Part shown: positions 22,208-34,742 of the stretch, piece after piece | How the letters are laid out: each line of letters opens with the position of its first letter | Position numbering within the stretch: the stretch's first letter is position 1 | The notes under the pieces: model-generated | Told to the model about the DNA's origin: nothing | What the model saw: only the letters and a program-made list of their open reading frames with translations | The model's database searches: none | Program-made: the position numbers and the translations under genes | From: Astropecten irregularis | Lineage: Eukaryota; Echinodermata; Asteroidea; Paxillosida; Astropectinidae | Length of the DNA: 64,000 nucleotides | Direction of reading: 5' to 3' | NCBI GenBank assembly: GCA_963971285.1 | Contig: OZ020244.1 | Location: forward strand, 8,618,001-8,682,000

Positions 22208-22327
22208 CGTGTCCCAATTCTCTGGCTGCGACCGTAAATAAGTCTATGGAAATGGCAGCAGTCACTGGGTAGTGGCTGCCATACGTACGTGTGTAATTTG
22301 CAGCCGCAGCCAGAGAATTGGAACACG
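22208..22327. mobile_element. 120-bp foldback MITE
   Basis: The arms at 22208-22230 and 22305-22327 (CGTGTCCCAATTCTCTGGCT at the tip) are reverse complements with one mismatch and a loop of about 74 bp. This is a compact foldback insertion. Flanking target duplication was not established. Confidence 0.6.
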
Positions 22328-23239
22328 TAAGGCCTGAATGTGTAATCCACTGCCTAAACTGTTTTCGTACCGTGTGGACGTTGACTGAACGAGCAGCACT
22401 ACGCCCTCATGCGCCCAAGTACACACAACGTAACAGGAGGCCTAGCCTACCCGACGGAAAACACCTTTGTTACACCGTCTCAGAGAAACATACTTGCATT
22501 TATTCAATTACGCTGGAAGTGTTTTGAAATAAATTATTGCAAGGTAAATGCGTTAATAATAACGATTCAGAAAAACATTTAAAGGTATAGTATCATACTT
22601 TAATTGGTAAGAAACCAACACAGAAATGTTCACAGATTTACGTATAACTTACAGGGTATGAAGATGGTGATGGTAGAAACATACCGTTAAATTTTTCCGC
22701 CTGAAATGGTGTATTTATCCAGAAATTAGTAAACAATGACCGAAAATCTTGTTGATCTTTTAAAAGATCAAAAATAAAAGAGAAAAGACATTTTTTTTTT
22801 ATGTTTTCTCAAAAAGTGGGCACCGTGTGGGACTGAAATTTTCATAGATGACTGTTACTGTATCTGTCTTGATATTTTCACCCATGAATCTGAATTTCTT
22901 TGACAAAAACCAAAGCATTATTATTACCTTTAAGTCAACTTTGGATTACTGATGTAAAATTGAACTATATAGGCCTACGAAAGTACGCACTTCGTAATTA
23001 CTGTTGATGACACCGAATGAAAAATCTGCCATTTCTCCTTGCACTATTTTAATGTACATGTAATGGGTTTTCGTCTTACAAGGAGTATCAGGAACACAAG
23101 TTTGATAGAACAAAGCTGTTCTTCATCCTTTGCCCATGTTCTAGCTTCAATTTCCTTATAAATATTTCCCGGCCTCCTTTTTAATTTTAATAAGGGTCAC
23201 GCGTCATCAGACACGTCCGGGCAAAGTAATTTATTTCGT

Positions 23240-23602
23240 ATGACGTCATCGTCATAAAAAAGCCATGAATTTGTTCCTTTGCAGCATATCTCAAAAATGA
23301 CAAATGGTAATCATTCTTTTTGTAAAAGCTTTATTAGACCCTGTACATATGTGCACGCTGTTGTGAAATTAACTGTGACGTCATTATGACGTCATCAAAA
23401 GGCAGAATTTATGTTTGCAGCATATCTTGAGAATGACAAAAGTTATGGTAATGATTCTTTTCGCAAAAGCTTTGTTAGAAACTTCAGATGCACTCTGCTT
23501 TGTGAATGACCGTGACGTCTTCGTGACGTCATCGGAGCTTATAAAGCTGACCAAATAAGTCGGAACAGCTCCGTGTTCGTCCACGAACACTTAAATGTCT
23601 AG
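23240..23602 (+). mobile_element. HINE unit, 3' part
   Basis: Core repeats lead to CGGAGCTTATAAAGCTGACC, AAGTCGGAACAGCT, the hairpin GTGTTCGTCCACGAACAC and a CTAG end at 23599-23602. The 5' part is missing: the boundary near 23240 faces the block that contains the Helentron gene. That block may therefore have been inserted into, or recombined with, a HINE whose other half is 4696-5310. Confidence 0.8.
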
Positions 23603-24597
23603 TTATTATTATTATTATACTTTATCACCCAAAGTTTGTTTATTCCTGATCTCTTACTTAGCTTCTTCTGATCAGCTTAGATGAGGTATCATATGAAAGC
23701 TTATAAGCTGAAGTTAATCCTAAGACTGAGTTTTTTTAAATTCTTAATTAATTAGGCACGTCACAGCTCATTTGCATATTTAATTAGTCAATTTTGTTAG
23801 CAGCGTATCTCGAGAACCACAAATGCTGTGAATATAATTCTTATTCCAAAAGCTTAGTTACATCATGTAGTTGTGCATGCTGCCAGGAAATTTACCGTGA
23901 CGTCATCATGACGTCATCAAAAATGCTGATTTTATTATTAGCAGCATATCTCAAGAACGGTAAGTGCTACAGTGATGATTCTTTTTGTAAAAGCTTTGTT
24001 ACATCAAATAGTTATGCATGCTGCCCCAAAATTTACAGTGACGTCATCATGAGTCATTAAAAAAGGTTACTTTTTATTCTTTATGAATTAAGCACGTGAC
24101 AGCTTATTTAAATGTTTAATTAGTCAATTTTGTTAGCAGCGTATCTCGAGAACGACTAAGGCTATGATTATGATTCTTTTTCCAAAAGCTTAGTTACATC
24201 ATGTAGTTGTGCATGCTGCCAAGAAATTTACTGTGACGTCATCATGACGTCATCAAAAATGCTGATTTTATTATTAGCAGCATAACTCGAGAACGGTAAG
24301 TGCTACGGTAATGATTCTTTTTGTAAAAGCTTTGTTACATCATGTAGTTGTGCATGCTGCCCCGAAAATTACAGTGACGTCATGACTTCATCAACAAAGG
24401 TAATTTTTGGTTAGCAGTATATCTCGAGAACGGTAAGTGATACGGTAATGGTTCTTTTTGTAAAAGCTTTGTTAGACCCTGTTGATGGAAATGATTGGAA
24501 ATGACAGTGACGTCATCAAGACGTCATTGGAGCTTATAAAGCTGATCAAATAAGTCGGAACAGCTCCGTGTTCGTCCACGAACACTTAAATGTCTAG
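23603..24597 (+). mobile_element. HINE unit, short form (about 1.0 kb)
   Basis: The unit begins with a TTATTATT run and the 5' body (ACTTTATCACCCAAAG, CTTCTTCTGATCAGCTTAGA). It then has several ~130-bp core repeats in two subtypes (GCAGCGTATCTCGAGAACC and GCAGCATATCTCAAGAACGG) and the 3' hairpin with CTAG at 24594-24597. No 5' hairpin module is present. It is non-coding. Confidence 0.85.
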
Positions 24598-24708
24598 TTA
24601 TTATTAGCTGTTCCGACATTTCTGATGTCGGAACAGGTTTTGTTTTTGTTCTGATTTTTAGCTGTTCCGACATTTCTGATGTCGGAACAGGTTTTGTTTT
24701 TGTTCTGA

Positions 24709-24749
<41 letters not shown>

Positions 24750-25733
24750 CTTTATCACCCAAAGTTTGTTTATTCCTGATCTCTTACTTAGCTTCTTCTG
24801 ATCAGCTTAAATGAGGTATCTTATGAAAGCTTATAAGCTGAAGTTAATCCTAAGACTGAGTTTGTTAAAATTCTTAATTAATTATTCACGTGACAGCTCA
24901 TTTGCATATTTAATTAGTCAATTTTGTTAGCAGCGTATCTCAAGAACTACAAATGCTATGAAAATAATTCTTTTTCCAAAAGCTTTGTTACATCGTGTAG
25001 TTGTGCATGCTGCCAAGAAATTTACAGTGACGTCATCATGACGTCATCAAAAATGCTGATTTTTATTATTAGCAGCATATCTCGAGAACGGTAAGTGCTA
25101 CGGCAATGATTCTTTTTGTAAAAGCTTTGTTACATCATGTAGTTGTGCATGCTGCCCCAAAATTTACAGTGACGTCATCATGAAGTCATCAAAAAAGGTA
25201 ATTTTTAATTCTTTAATAATTCAGCACGTGACAGCTCATTCAAATTTTTAATTAGTCAATTTTGTTAGCGGTGTATCTCGAGAACGACAAAGGCTATGAA
25301 TATGATTCTTTTTGCAAAAGCTTAGTTACATCATGTAGTTGTGCATGCTGCCAAGAAATTTACCGTGACGTCATCATGACGTCATTAAAAAAAGGTAATT
25401 TTTGGTTAGCAGTATATCTCGAGAACGGTAAGTGATACGGTAACGGGTTCTTTTTGTAAAAGCTTTGAAAGACCCTGGAGATGTGCATGCTGTTGTGAAA
25501 TTAACTGGACATCATTATGACGTCATCAAAAGGCATAATAAATGTTTGCAGGATATCTTGAGAATGACAAAAGCTCTGGTAATGATTCTTTTCGCAAAAT
25601 CTTTGTTATAGCCTTTAGAAGCACGCTGCTTTGTTAATGACCATGACGTCATCATGACGTCATCGGAGCTTATAAAGCTGATCAAATAAGTCGGAACAGC
25701 TCCGTGTTCGTCCACGAACACTTAAATGTCTAG
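24598..25733 (+). mobile_element. HINE unit with two 5' hairpin modules
   Basis: Two AGCTGTTCCGAC hairpin modules start at 24606 and 24660. A pure TTA microsatellite follows (about 24712-24749), then the standard 5' body, core repeats, and the 3' hairpin with CTAG at 25730-25733. It is non-coding. Confidence 0.85.
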
Positions 25734-26519
25734 TTATTATTATTATTATTATTATTATTATACTTTATCACCCAAAGTTTGTTTATTCCTGATCTCTTAC
25801 TTAGCTTCTTCTGATCCGCTTAAATGAGGTATCATATGAAAGCTTATAAGCTGAAGTTAATCCTAAGACTGAGTTTGTTAAAATTCTTAATTAATTATGC
25901 ACGTGACAGCTCATTTGCATATTTAATTAGTCAACTTTGTTAGCAGCGTATCTCGAAAACTACAAATGCTATGAAAATAATTCTTTTTCCAAAAACTTTG
26001 TAACATCATGTAGTTGTGCATGCTGCCAAGAAATTTATAGTGACGTCATCATGACGTCATCAAAAATGCTGATTTCTATTATTAGCAGCATAACTCGAGA
26101 ACGGTAAGTGCTACGGTAATGATTCTTTTTGTAAAAGCTTTATTGCATCATGTAGTTGTGCATGCTGCCCCGAAATTTACAGTGACGTCATCATGAAGTC
26201 ATCAAAAAAGGTAATTTTTAATTCTTTAATAATTAAGCACGTGACAGCTCATTTAAATTTTTAATTAGTCAATTTTGTTAGCAGCGTATCTCGAGACCGA
26301 CAAAGGCTATGAATATGATTCTTTTTGCAAAGGCTTAGTTACATCATGTAAGTGTGCATGCTGCCAAGAAATTTACCGTGACGTCATCATGACGTCATCA
26401 AAAATGCTGATTTTATTTTTAGCAGCATATCTCGAGAACTGTAAGTGCTACGGTAATGATTCTTTTTGTAAAAGCTTTGTTACATCATGTAGTTGTGCAT
26501 GCTGCCCCGAAATTTATAG

Positions 26520-26538
26520 TGACGTCATCATGACGTCA
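26520..26538. promoter_or_regulatory. Example of paired CRE-type palindromes in the HINE core
   Basis: TGACGTCA occurs at 26520-26527 and again at 26531-26538, 11 bp start to start, about one helical turn. The same pair, or a one-mismatch version, recurs in nearly every core repeat throughout the HINE units on both sides of the central block. TGACGTCA is the consensus site of CREB/ATF bZIP factors. Binding is inferred from the consensus only. Confidence 0.55.
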
Positions 26539-26984
26539 TCAAAAAAGATAATTTTTAATTCTTTAATAATTAAGCACGTGACAGCTAATTTAAATTTTTA
26601 ATTAGTCAATATCTCGAGACCGACAGAGGCTATGAATATGATTCTTTTTGCAAAGGCTTAGTTACATCATGTAAGTGTGCATGCTGCCAAGAAATTTACC
26701 ATGACGTCATGACGTCATCAAAAATGCTGATTTTATTTTTAGCAGCATATCTCGAGAACGGTAAGTGCTACGGTAATGATTCTTTTTGTAAAAGCTTTGT
26801 TACATCATGTAGTTGTGCATGCTGTTTTGAAATTAACTGTGACGTCAATATGACGTCATCAAAAGGCATAATTTATGTTTGCAGCATACATTGAGAATGA
26901 CAAAAATTACATGGTAATGATTCTTTTCACAAAAGCTTTGTTAGAAACTTTAGATGCATGACACACACACTGCTTTGTAAATGA

Positions 26985-27225
26985 AATTAGGTCGTATATA
27001 CGTATAAGCATTTCCACTTTTCCAGCCTCAGCAAGTGTTAGGATGTCGCACACCAATATGGTTTTATAGATGTACTGGTAGCTGTGACTTTGTTGCAGCT
27101 GCCGTAAGAGAATTCCAGGAAGGCGATACATCACGTACGATGGTTTTAGCCATACACGATGGTAAAATCTTTGGCAAAACTTCAACAATTACTGAATTAG
27201 GAAAATCCGTCTGTTGAAACCATAA
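26985..27225 (+). repeat. Conserved module before the minisatellite in long HINE units
   Basis: This block (TTTCCAGCCTCAGCAAGTG at its left, GAATTAGGAAAATCCGTCTG at its right) recurs at about 30850-31075, 39675-39900, 45355-45550 and 47620-47820. A pyrimidine-rich TTTTCCAG precedes the conserved part and looks like a splice acceptor. In this copy about 55 codons stay open (CDFVAAAVREFQEGD), while other copies have a stop in the same frame. It may be a captured gene fragment, but I do not recognise the protein. Confidence 0.5.
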
Positions 27226-27240
27226 TTAGGCTTTTCAGAA

Positions 27241-28205
27241 TGATTCACCAAATGTTTTTTGAGGTGACGAAATGTTTGCGAGTTGACGTAATGTTTGCGA
27301 GTTGACGTAATGTTTGCGAGTTGAGGCAATGTTATAGAGTTGACGTAATGTTTGTGAGTTGACGTAATGTTTGCGAGTTGACGTAATGTTTGCGAGTTGA
27401 GGCATTGTTTTAGAGTTGACGCAATGTTTGCGAGTTGAGGCAATGTTTTCGGGTTGACGCAATGTTTTCGAGTTTACGGAATGTTTTCGAGTTGACGTAA
27501 TGTTTGCGAGTTGGCGCAGTGTTTTAGAGTTGACGCAATGTTTTCGAGTTTACGGAATGTTTTCGAGTTGACGTAATGTTTGCGAGTTGAGGTAATGTTT
27601 GCGAGTTGAGGCATTGTTTTAGAGTTGACGTAATGTTTGCGAGCTGAGGCAATGTTTTCGAGTTGACGAAATGTTTGCGACTTGACAAAATGTTTTCGGG
27701 TTGACGCAATTTTTTCGAGTTTACGGAATGTTTTCGAGTTGACGTAATGTTTGCGAGTTGGCGCAGTGTTTTAGAGTTGACGCAATGTTTGCGAGTTGAG
27801 GCAATGTTTTCGACTTGGCGCAATTAATGTTTGCGAGTTGACATAATGTTTGCGAGTTGAGGCAATGTTTTAGAGTTGACGTAATGTTTGCGAGTTGAGG
27901 CAATGTTTTAAAGTTGACGCAATGTTTGCGAGTTGACGCAATGTTTGCGAGTTGACGTAATGTTTGCGAGTTTACGCAATGTGTTTGAGTTGCCACAATG
28001 TTTTCAAGTTTATGTAATGTTTGCGAGTTGACACAAAGTTTTTGAGTTCACAATTGCGAGTTTATGTAATGTTTGCGAGTTTCTACGTAATGTTTGCGAG
28101 TTGACGTAATGTTTTCAAGTTTATGTAATGTTTTCAAATTGACACAATGTTTGCGAGTTGATGCAATGTTTTAGAGGTGACATAACGTTTTTGAGTTGAC
28201 AAAAT
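27241..28205. repeat. 19-bp minisatellite in long HINE unit
   Basis: About 50 units of GAGTTGACGTAATGTTTGC and variants (GAGTTGAGGCAATGTTTTA/C, GAGTTGACGCAATG). Alternation of the variants gives higher-order blocks. Because 19 bp is not a multiple of 3 and the unit lacks stops on the minus strand, several open frames appear there; these are not genes. Confidence 0.9.
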
Positions 28206-29682
28206 GGTAAAGTCACGGTAAAGGCAAGCATGGGCGCCAAAAAGTGCCAAAGATAGCCCAACGTGTGTGTTCTGGGTCTCAGGAATGTGCTGCTATGTAT
28301 AAGAGGTAGGCCAGCAAGTACGTACATATATGACCAGGCACTGTTGCCACGGTAACAATTAGGTACGTGTGCAGTATACAAGGGCATACACATGTCGTAG
28401 GATGTTGAAAGTACTGTAAAGTATCCATTATTTTACGTGTGGAGGTTGTGTTATCAGGCTTATTTTCATTACCCCAGTTTCATATACTTGTAAATTTTGA
28501 GAGCGACAATTAAGTGGTACGAACTTGATTCTTTTATCTGTTATATCATGTAGTTGTGTATATGCTGCCACGAAAATGACTGTGACATCATTACGATATG
28601 TCTTGCTTCAAAATTTGGGTTTCCTATTTAAAGATACGTGATTGGAAGATTTTTTGTCTACGGTTAATTCTAAAATGTCCGTGAATTACTTGAATAAAAA
28701 TCATTTGTCAGAGAATGTGACATTGAGACTGAAGTCACTGATAGAATTGCTACGTGGAACATTAAAAACTGGAATACACCATACAGCCCTTATACCTCAA
28801 AACAAAAGAACAATCCTCCGCTTTGTGTGACGTCTCGTGACCATGGCTTACGATACGAAGGTACACGTACGTAGATCGTGGTCGATCGGAGCATAGGATC
28901 GGAGGCAGAGCCATTTACGGCTCTGATCGGAGCACACCTGGCCAATAGCGCCACCAAGCATTTTAACGTTATAAAAAAGCTGATTTTTTGTTTGCAGTAT
29001 ATCTCGAGAACGACAAATGCTATGGTAATGATTCTTTTTGCAAAAGTTCTGTTAGATCCTGAAGATGTGCATGCGGCAGTGAAAGTAAATGTGATGTCAC
29101 CATGACGTCATAAAAAGCTGAATTTTATTCCATATCGTTATAAGAATGTCTGATTGTCAGGAAACTTGGTATGTGTGATGTCTGTGCTATATACTCCAGT
29201 AATGTTTTAGTAATGATTTATTATTTAGAATTAAATATTTTTTGGTAAATTGTCGAGATATGCTGGTAAATTTTACATCATGTAGTTGTGCATGCTGCCC
29301 CGAAATTTACAGTGACATCATCATGACGTCATCAAAAAAGGTACTTTTTGGTTAATAGCATTATATCTCGAGAACGGTAAGTGCTACGGTATCGGTTCTT
29401 TTTGTAAAAGCTTTGTTAGACCCTGTAGATTTGCATGATGTTGTGAATTAACTGTGACGTCATTATGACATCATCAAAATGCATAAGTTATGTTTGCAGC
29501 ATATCTTGAGAATGACAAAAGCTATGGTAATGATTGTTTTCGCAAAAGCTTTGTTAGAAACTTTGGATGCACGCTGCTTTGTAAATGACCGTGACGTCAT
29601 CATGACGTCATCGGAGTTTATAAAGCTGATCAAATAAGTCGGAACAGCTCCGTGTTCGTCCACGAACACTTAAAATGTCTAG

Positions 29683-32600
29683 TTATTATTATACTTTATC
29701 ACCCAAAGTTTGTTTATTCCTGATCTCTTACTTAGCTTCTTCTGATCAGCTTAAATGAGGTATCATATGAAAGCTTATAAGCTGAAGTTAATCCTAAGAC
29801 TGAGTTTGTTAAAATTCTTAATTAATTATGCACGTGACAGCTCATTTGCATATTTAATTAGTCAATTTTGTTAGCAGCGTATCTCGAGAACTACAAATGC
29901 TATGAAAATAATTCTTTTTGCAAAGGCTTAGTAGCATCATGTAGTTGTGCATGCTGCCAAGAAATTTACCGTGACGTCATCATGACGTCATCAAAAATGC
30001 TGATTTCATAATTAGCAGCATATCTCGAGAACGGTAAGTGCTACAATAATTAGCTGTTCCGACATTGCCGATGTCGGAACAGGTATTGTTTTCGTTCGAA
30101 TTTTACATTATTATTATTCCTTCGAACTTTTTGCTCCCATAGCTTAGTGCATTAAGTTTGTTTATTGTTTATCTCTTCATAGCTTCTTCTGATCAGCTTA
30201 GATGAGGTATCATATGAAAGCTTATAAACTAAGGATCATACTGACTCTGAGTTGTAAAAATTCTTCAATAATTAAGCACGTGACAGCTCATTTGCATATT
30301 TAATTAGTCAATTTTGTTCGCAGCGTATCTCGAGAACGGCAAATGCTACGGAAATGATTTCTTTTGTAAAAGCTTAGTTATATCATGTAGTTGTGCATGC
30401 TGTCTAGAAATTTACTGTGACGTCATTGTGACGTCATTATGACGTCATCAAAAAAGCTGATTTTTTGTTCACAGCATATCTCGAGAACGGTAAGTGCTAC
30501 GGTAATGATTCTTTTTGTAAAAGCTTTGTTACATCATGTTGTTGTGCATGCTGCCCCGAAATTTACAGTGACGTCATCATGACGTCATCAAAAAAGGTAA
30601 TTTTTGGTTTATAGCAGTATATCTCAAGAACGGTAAGTGCTACGGTATTGGTTCTTTTTGTAAAAGCTTTGTTAGACCCTGTAGATTAGCATGCTGTTTT
30701 GAAATTAACTGTGACGTCATTATGACGTCATCAAAAGGCATTATTTATGTTTGCAGCATACCTTGAGAATGACAAAAACTATGATTCTTTTCACAAAAGC
30801 TTTGTTCGAAACTTAATGCATGACACACACGCTGCTTTGTAAATGAAATAAGGTCGTATACGTACACGCATTTCCAGCCTCAGCAAGTGTTAGGATGTCG
30901 CACACCAATATGGTTTTAGATGTACTGGTAGCTGTGACTTTGTTGCAGCTGCCGTATGAGAATTCCAGGAAGGCGATACATCACGTACGATGGTTTTAGC
31001 CATACACGATGGTAAAATCTTTGGCAAAACTTTAACAATTACTGAATTAGGAAAATCCGTCTGTTGAAACCAGGCTTTTCAGAATGATTCACAAAATGTT
31101 TTTTGAGGTTACGAAATGTTTGCGACTTGACAAAATGTTTTCGGGTTGACGTAATGTTTGCGAGTTGACGTAATGTTTGCGAGTTGAGGCAATGTTTTAG
31201 AGTTGACGCAATGTTTGCGAGTTGAGGCAATGTTTTCGAGTTGACATAATGTTTGCGAGTTGGCAATGTTTTAGAGTTGACGTTATGTTTGCGAGCTGAT
31301 GAGGCAATGTTTAGGAGTTGACGAAATGTTTGCGAGTTGACAAAATGTTTTCGGGTTGACGCAATGTTTTAGAGTTGACGTAATGTTTTCGAGTTGACGT
31401 AATGTTTGCGAGTTTGCGCAATGTGTTAGAGTTGACGTAATGTTTAAGAGTTGAGGCAATGTTTAAGAGTTGACAAACTGTTTGCTACTTCACAAAATGT
31501 TTTCGGGTTGACGCAATGTTTGTGAGTTTACGGAATGTTTTCGAGTTGACGTTATGTTTGCGAGTTGGCGCAATGTTTTAGAGTTGACGCAATGTTTGCG
31601 AGTTGAGGCAATGTTTTCGAGTTGGCGCAATGTTTGCGAGTTGGCGCAATGTTTTCGAGTTGACGTAATGTTTGCGAGTTTGCGCAATGTGTTAGAGTTG
31701 ACGTAATGTTTGCGAGTTGAGGCAATGTTTTCGAGTTGACGAAATGTTTGCTACTTGACAAAAAGTTTTCGGGTTGACGCAATGTTTGTGAGTTTACGTA
31801 ATGTTTGCGAGTTGGCGCAATGTTTTCGAGTTGGCGCAATTAATGTTTGCGAGTTGACGTAATGTTTGCGATTTGAGGCAATGTTTTAGAGTTGACGTAA
31901 TGTTTGCGAGTTGAGGCATGCAATGTTTTAGAGTTGACGCAATGTTTGCGAGTTGACACAATAGTAAAGGCAAGCATGGGCACCAAAAAGTGCCCAAAAT
32001 GCTATGTAAGAGGTAGGCCAGCAAGTACATGACCACTGTTAATTGCCACGGTAACAATTTAGGTACGTGTGTATACAAGGGCATACAGACCTAGTAGGAT
32101 ATTGAAAGTACTGTAAAGTCTCCATTATTTTGCGTGTGGAGGTTGTGTTATCAGGCTTAGTTTCATTACCCCAGTTTCATGTACTTGTAAATTTTGAGAG
32201 CGACAAGTGCTACGAACTTGATTCTTTTATCTGTTATATCATGTAGTTGTGTATGCTGCCACGAAAATGACTGTGACATCATTACGATATGTCATTGTCT
32301 TCGAAATTTGGGTTTCCTATTTAAAGATACGTGATTAGAAGATTTTTTTTCTCCGGTTAATACTAAAATGTCCGTGAATTACTTGAATAAAAATCATTTG
32401 TCGGAGAACGTGACATTGAGACTGTAGTCACTGATAGAATTGCTACATCAAAAACTAAAATACACCATACAGCCCTTATACCTCAAAACAAAATAATAAT
32501 CTTCCGCTTTGTGTGACGTCTCGTGACCATGGCTTGCGATATGAAGGTAGATCGTGGTCGATCGGCAGCAAACCAATAGCGCCACCAAGCATTTTAACGT

Positions 32601-33653
32601 TATGAAAAAAGCTGAATTTTTTGTTTGCAGTATATCTCGAGAACGACAAATGCTATGGTAATGATTCTTTTTGCAAAAGTTCTGTTAGATCCTGAAGATG
32701 TGCATGCGGCAGTGAAAAAAAATGTGATGTCACCATGACGTCATAAAAAGCTGAATTTTATTCCGTATCGTTAAGAATGTCTGATTGTCAGGAAACTTGG
32801 TATGTGTGATGTCTGTGCTATATACTCCAATAATGTTTTAGTAATGATTTATAATTTAGAATTAAAAAAATTTTGGTAAATTTTTTAGAATTGTCGAGAT
32901 ATGCTGGTAAATTTTACATCATGTAGTTGTGCATGCTGCCAAGAAATTTACCGTGACGTCATCATGACGTCATCAAAAATGCTGATTTAATTATTAGCAG
33001 CACATCTCGAGAACGTTAAGTGCTACGGTAATGATTCTTTGTGTAAAAGCTTCGTTTCATCATGTAGTTGTGCATGCTGCCCCGAAATTTACAGTGACGT
33101 CATCATGAAGTCATCAAAAAGTAATGTTTAATTCTTTAATATTTAAACACGTGACAGCTCATTTAAATGTTAAATTAGTCAATTTTGTTAGCAGCGTATC
33201 TCGAGAACGACAAAGGCTATGAATATGATTTTTTTTGCAAAAGCTTAGTTACATCATGTAGTTGTGCATGTTGCCAAGAAATTTACCATGACGTCATCAT
33301 GACGTCATTAAAAAAAGGTAATTTTTGGTTAGCAGTATATCTCGAGAACGGTAAGTGATACGGTAATGGTTCTTTTTGTAAAAGCTTTGTAAGACCCTGT
33401 AGATGTGCATGCTGTTGTGAAATGAAACTGACGTCATTATGACGTCAAAAAGGCATAATTTATGTTTGCAGCATATCTTGAGAATGACAAAAGCTATGGT
33501 AATGATTCTTTTCACAAAAGCTTTGTAAGAAACTTTAGATGCATGCTGCTTTGTAAATGACCGTGACGTCATCATGACGTCATCGGAGCTTATAAAGCTG
33601 ATCAAATAAGTCGGAACAGCTCCGTGTTCGTCCACGAACACTTAAATGTCTAG
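29683..33653 (+). mobile_element. HINE unit, long form (about 4.0 kb) with an internal 5' end
   Basis: It has a 5' body and core repeats. At 30052 a fresh AGCTGTTCCGAC hairpin begins, belonging to a slightly different 5' subtype (GGTATTGTTTTCGTTCGAAT); this marks a second copy inserted into or recombined with the first. The module at 30850-31075, the minisatellite (31090-31965), the spacer module (31966-32600) and core repeats then follow, ending at the 3' hairpin and CTAG (33650-33653). Confidence 0.8.
31090..31965. repeat. 19-bp minisatellite in long HINE unit
   Basis: This is the same 19-bp family as at 27241-28205, about 45 units, with local losses and duplications that differ from the other arrays. 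It is non-coding. Confidence 0.9.
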
Positions 33654-34087
33654 TGATTCTTTTTGTAAAAGCTTTGTTACATCATGTAGTTGTGCATGCT
33701 GCCCCGAAATTTACAGTGACGTCATCATGACGTCATCAAAAAAGGTACTTTTTGGTTAATAGCATTATATCTCGAGAACGGTAAGTGCTACGGTATTGGT
33801 TCTTTTTGTAAAAGCTTTGTTAGACCCTGTAGATTTGCATGATGTTGTGAAATTAACTGTGACGTCATTATGACATCATCAAAATGCATAAGTTATGTTT
33901 GAAGCATATCTTGAGAATGACAAAAGCTATGGTAATGATTCTTTTCACAAAAGCTTTGTTAGAAACTTTAGATGCACGCTGCTTTGTAAATGACCGTGAC
34001 GTCATCATGACGTCATCGGAGCATATAAAGCTGATCAAATAAGTCGGAACAGCTCCGTGTTCGTCCACGAACACTTAAAATGTCTAG
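33654..34087 (+). mobile_element. HINE unit, minimal, 5'-deleted
   Basis: The CTAG of the preceding unit is joined directly to the middle of a core repeat (TGATTCTTTTTG). The unit has lost its 5' body and begins inside the core. Three core repeats follow, then the 3' hairpin with CTAG at 34084-34087. Confidence 0.8.
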
Positions 34088-34742
34088 TTATTATTATACT
34101 TTATCACCCAATTTTGTTTATTGTTTATCTCTTCTTATCTTCTTCTGATCAGCTTAGATGAGGTATCATATGAAAGCTTATAAGCTAAGGATCATACTGG
34201 CACTGAGTTGAAAAAATTCTTAATTAATTAGCCACGTGACAGTCATTTGAATATTTAATTAGTCAATTTTTTTAGCAGTATATCTCGAGAACGGAAAGTG
34301 CTACGGAAATGATTCTTTTTGCAAAAGCTATGTGATAGCATGTAGTTGTGCATGCTGCTACAAAAATTACCATGACGTCATCATGACGTCATCAGAAAGG
34401 CTGATTTTTGGTTCACAGCATATCTCGAGAACGACAAATGCTATGGTAATGATTCTTTTTGTAAAAGCTTTGTTATATCTTGTAGTTGAGCATGCTGCTA
34501 CAAAAATTACCATGACGTCATCATGACGTCATCAGAAAGGCTGATTTTTGGTTCACAGCATATCTCGAGAACGACAAATGCTATGGTAATGATTCTTTTT
34601 GTAAAAGCTTTGTTATATCTTGTAGTTGAGCATGCCGCTACGAAAATGAATATGACGTCATTATGACGTCATCAGAGCTTATAAAGTTGATTAAATAAGT
34701 CGGAACAGCTCCGTGTTCGTCCACGAACACTTAAATGTCTAG
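34088..34742 (+). mobile_element. HINE unit, short form
   Basis: It has a TTA run, the 5' body (ACTTTATCACCCAA) and core repeats. A segment of about 130 bp is duplicated almost exactly (about 34330-34460 and 34460-34590). It ends in the 3' hairpin with CTAG at 34739-34742. Confidence 0.82.

Larger units (their letters stand above)
19666..23239. other. Gene-free region upstream of the Helentron gene
   Basis: No coding region is supported. The first kilobase is AT-rich and should contain the Helentron 5' leader and promoter, but no clear 5' terminal hairpin was found. Two small inverted-repeat elements lie at 21046-21252 and 22208-22327. A GC-richer patch at about 21950-22030 (CTCTGGCCGGCTAAGGCTCC) and the rest hold nothing I recognise. 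HINE similarity begins near 23240. Confidence 0.5.
25734..29682 (+). mobile_element. HINE unit, long form (about 3.9 kb)
   Basis: Order: TTA run and 5' body; core repeats to about 26900; a block at about 26985-27225 conserved in all long units; a 19-bp minisatellite (27241-28205); a spacer module (about 28206-28970) with AAAGGCAAGCATGGGCGCC, GTGTGACGTCTCGTGACC and AGCGCCACCAAGC; core repeats; and the 3' hairpin with CTAG at 29679-29682. It has no gene. Presence of the same module order in later units shows that the long form is a genuine family member and not a chance composite. Confidence 0.82.

Noticed and set aside
23794-24060. Repeated short frames beginning MLAAYLEN with Cys-rich segments (also near 26275, 44368, 46632, 63495)
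   Set aside because: They are translations of the HINE core repeat. Frames are short, not bounded by gene signals, and broken differently in each copy.
27189-27996. Overlapping minus-strand open frames translating to NSQTLRQLANIASTRKH repeats
   Set aside because: They are by-products of the 19-bp minisatellite, which lacks stops on that strand. They recur in every array with random starts and ends.
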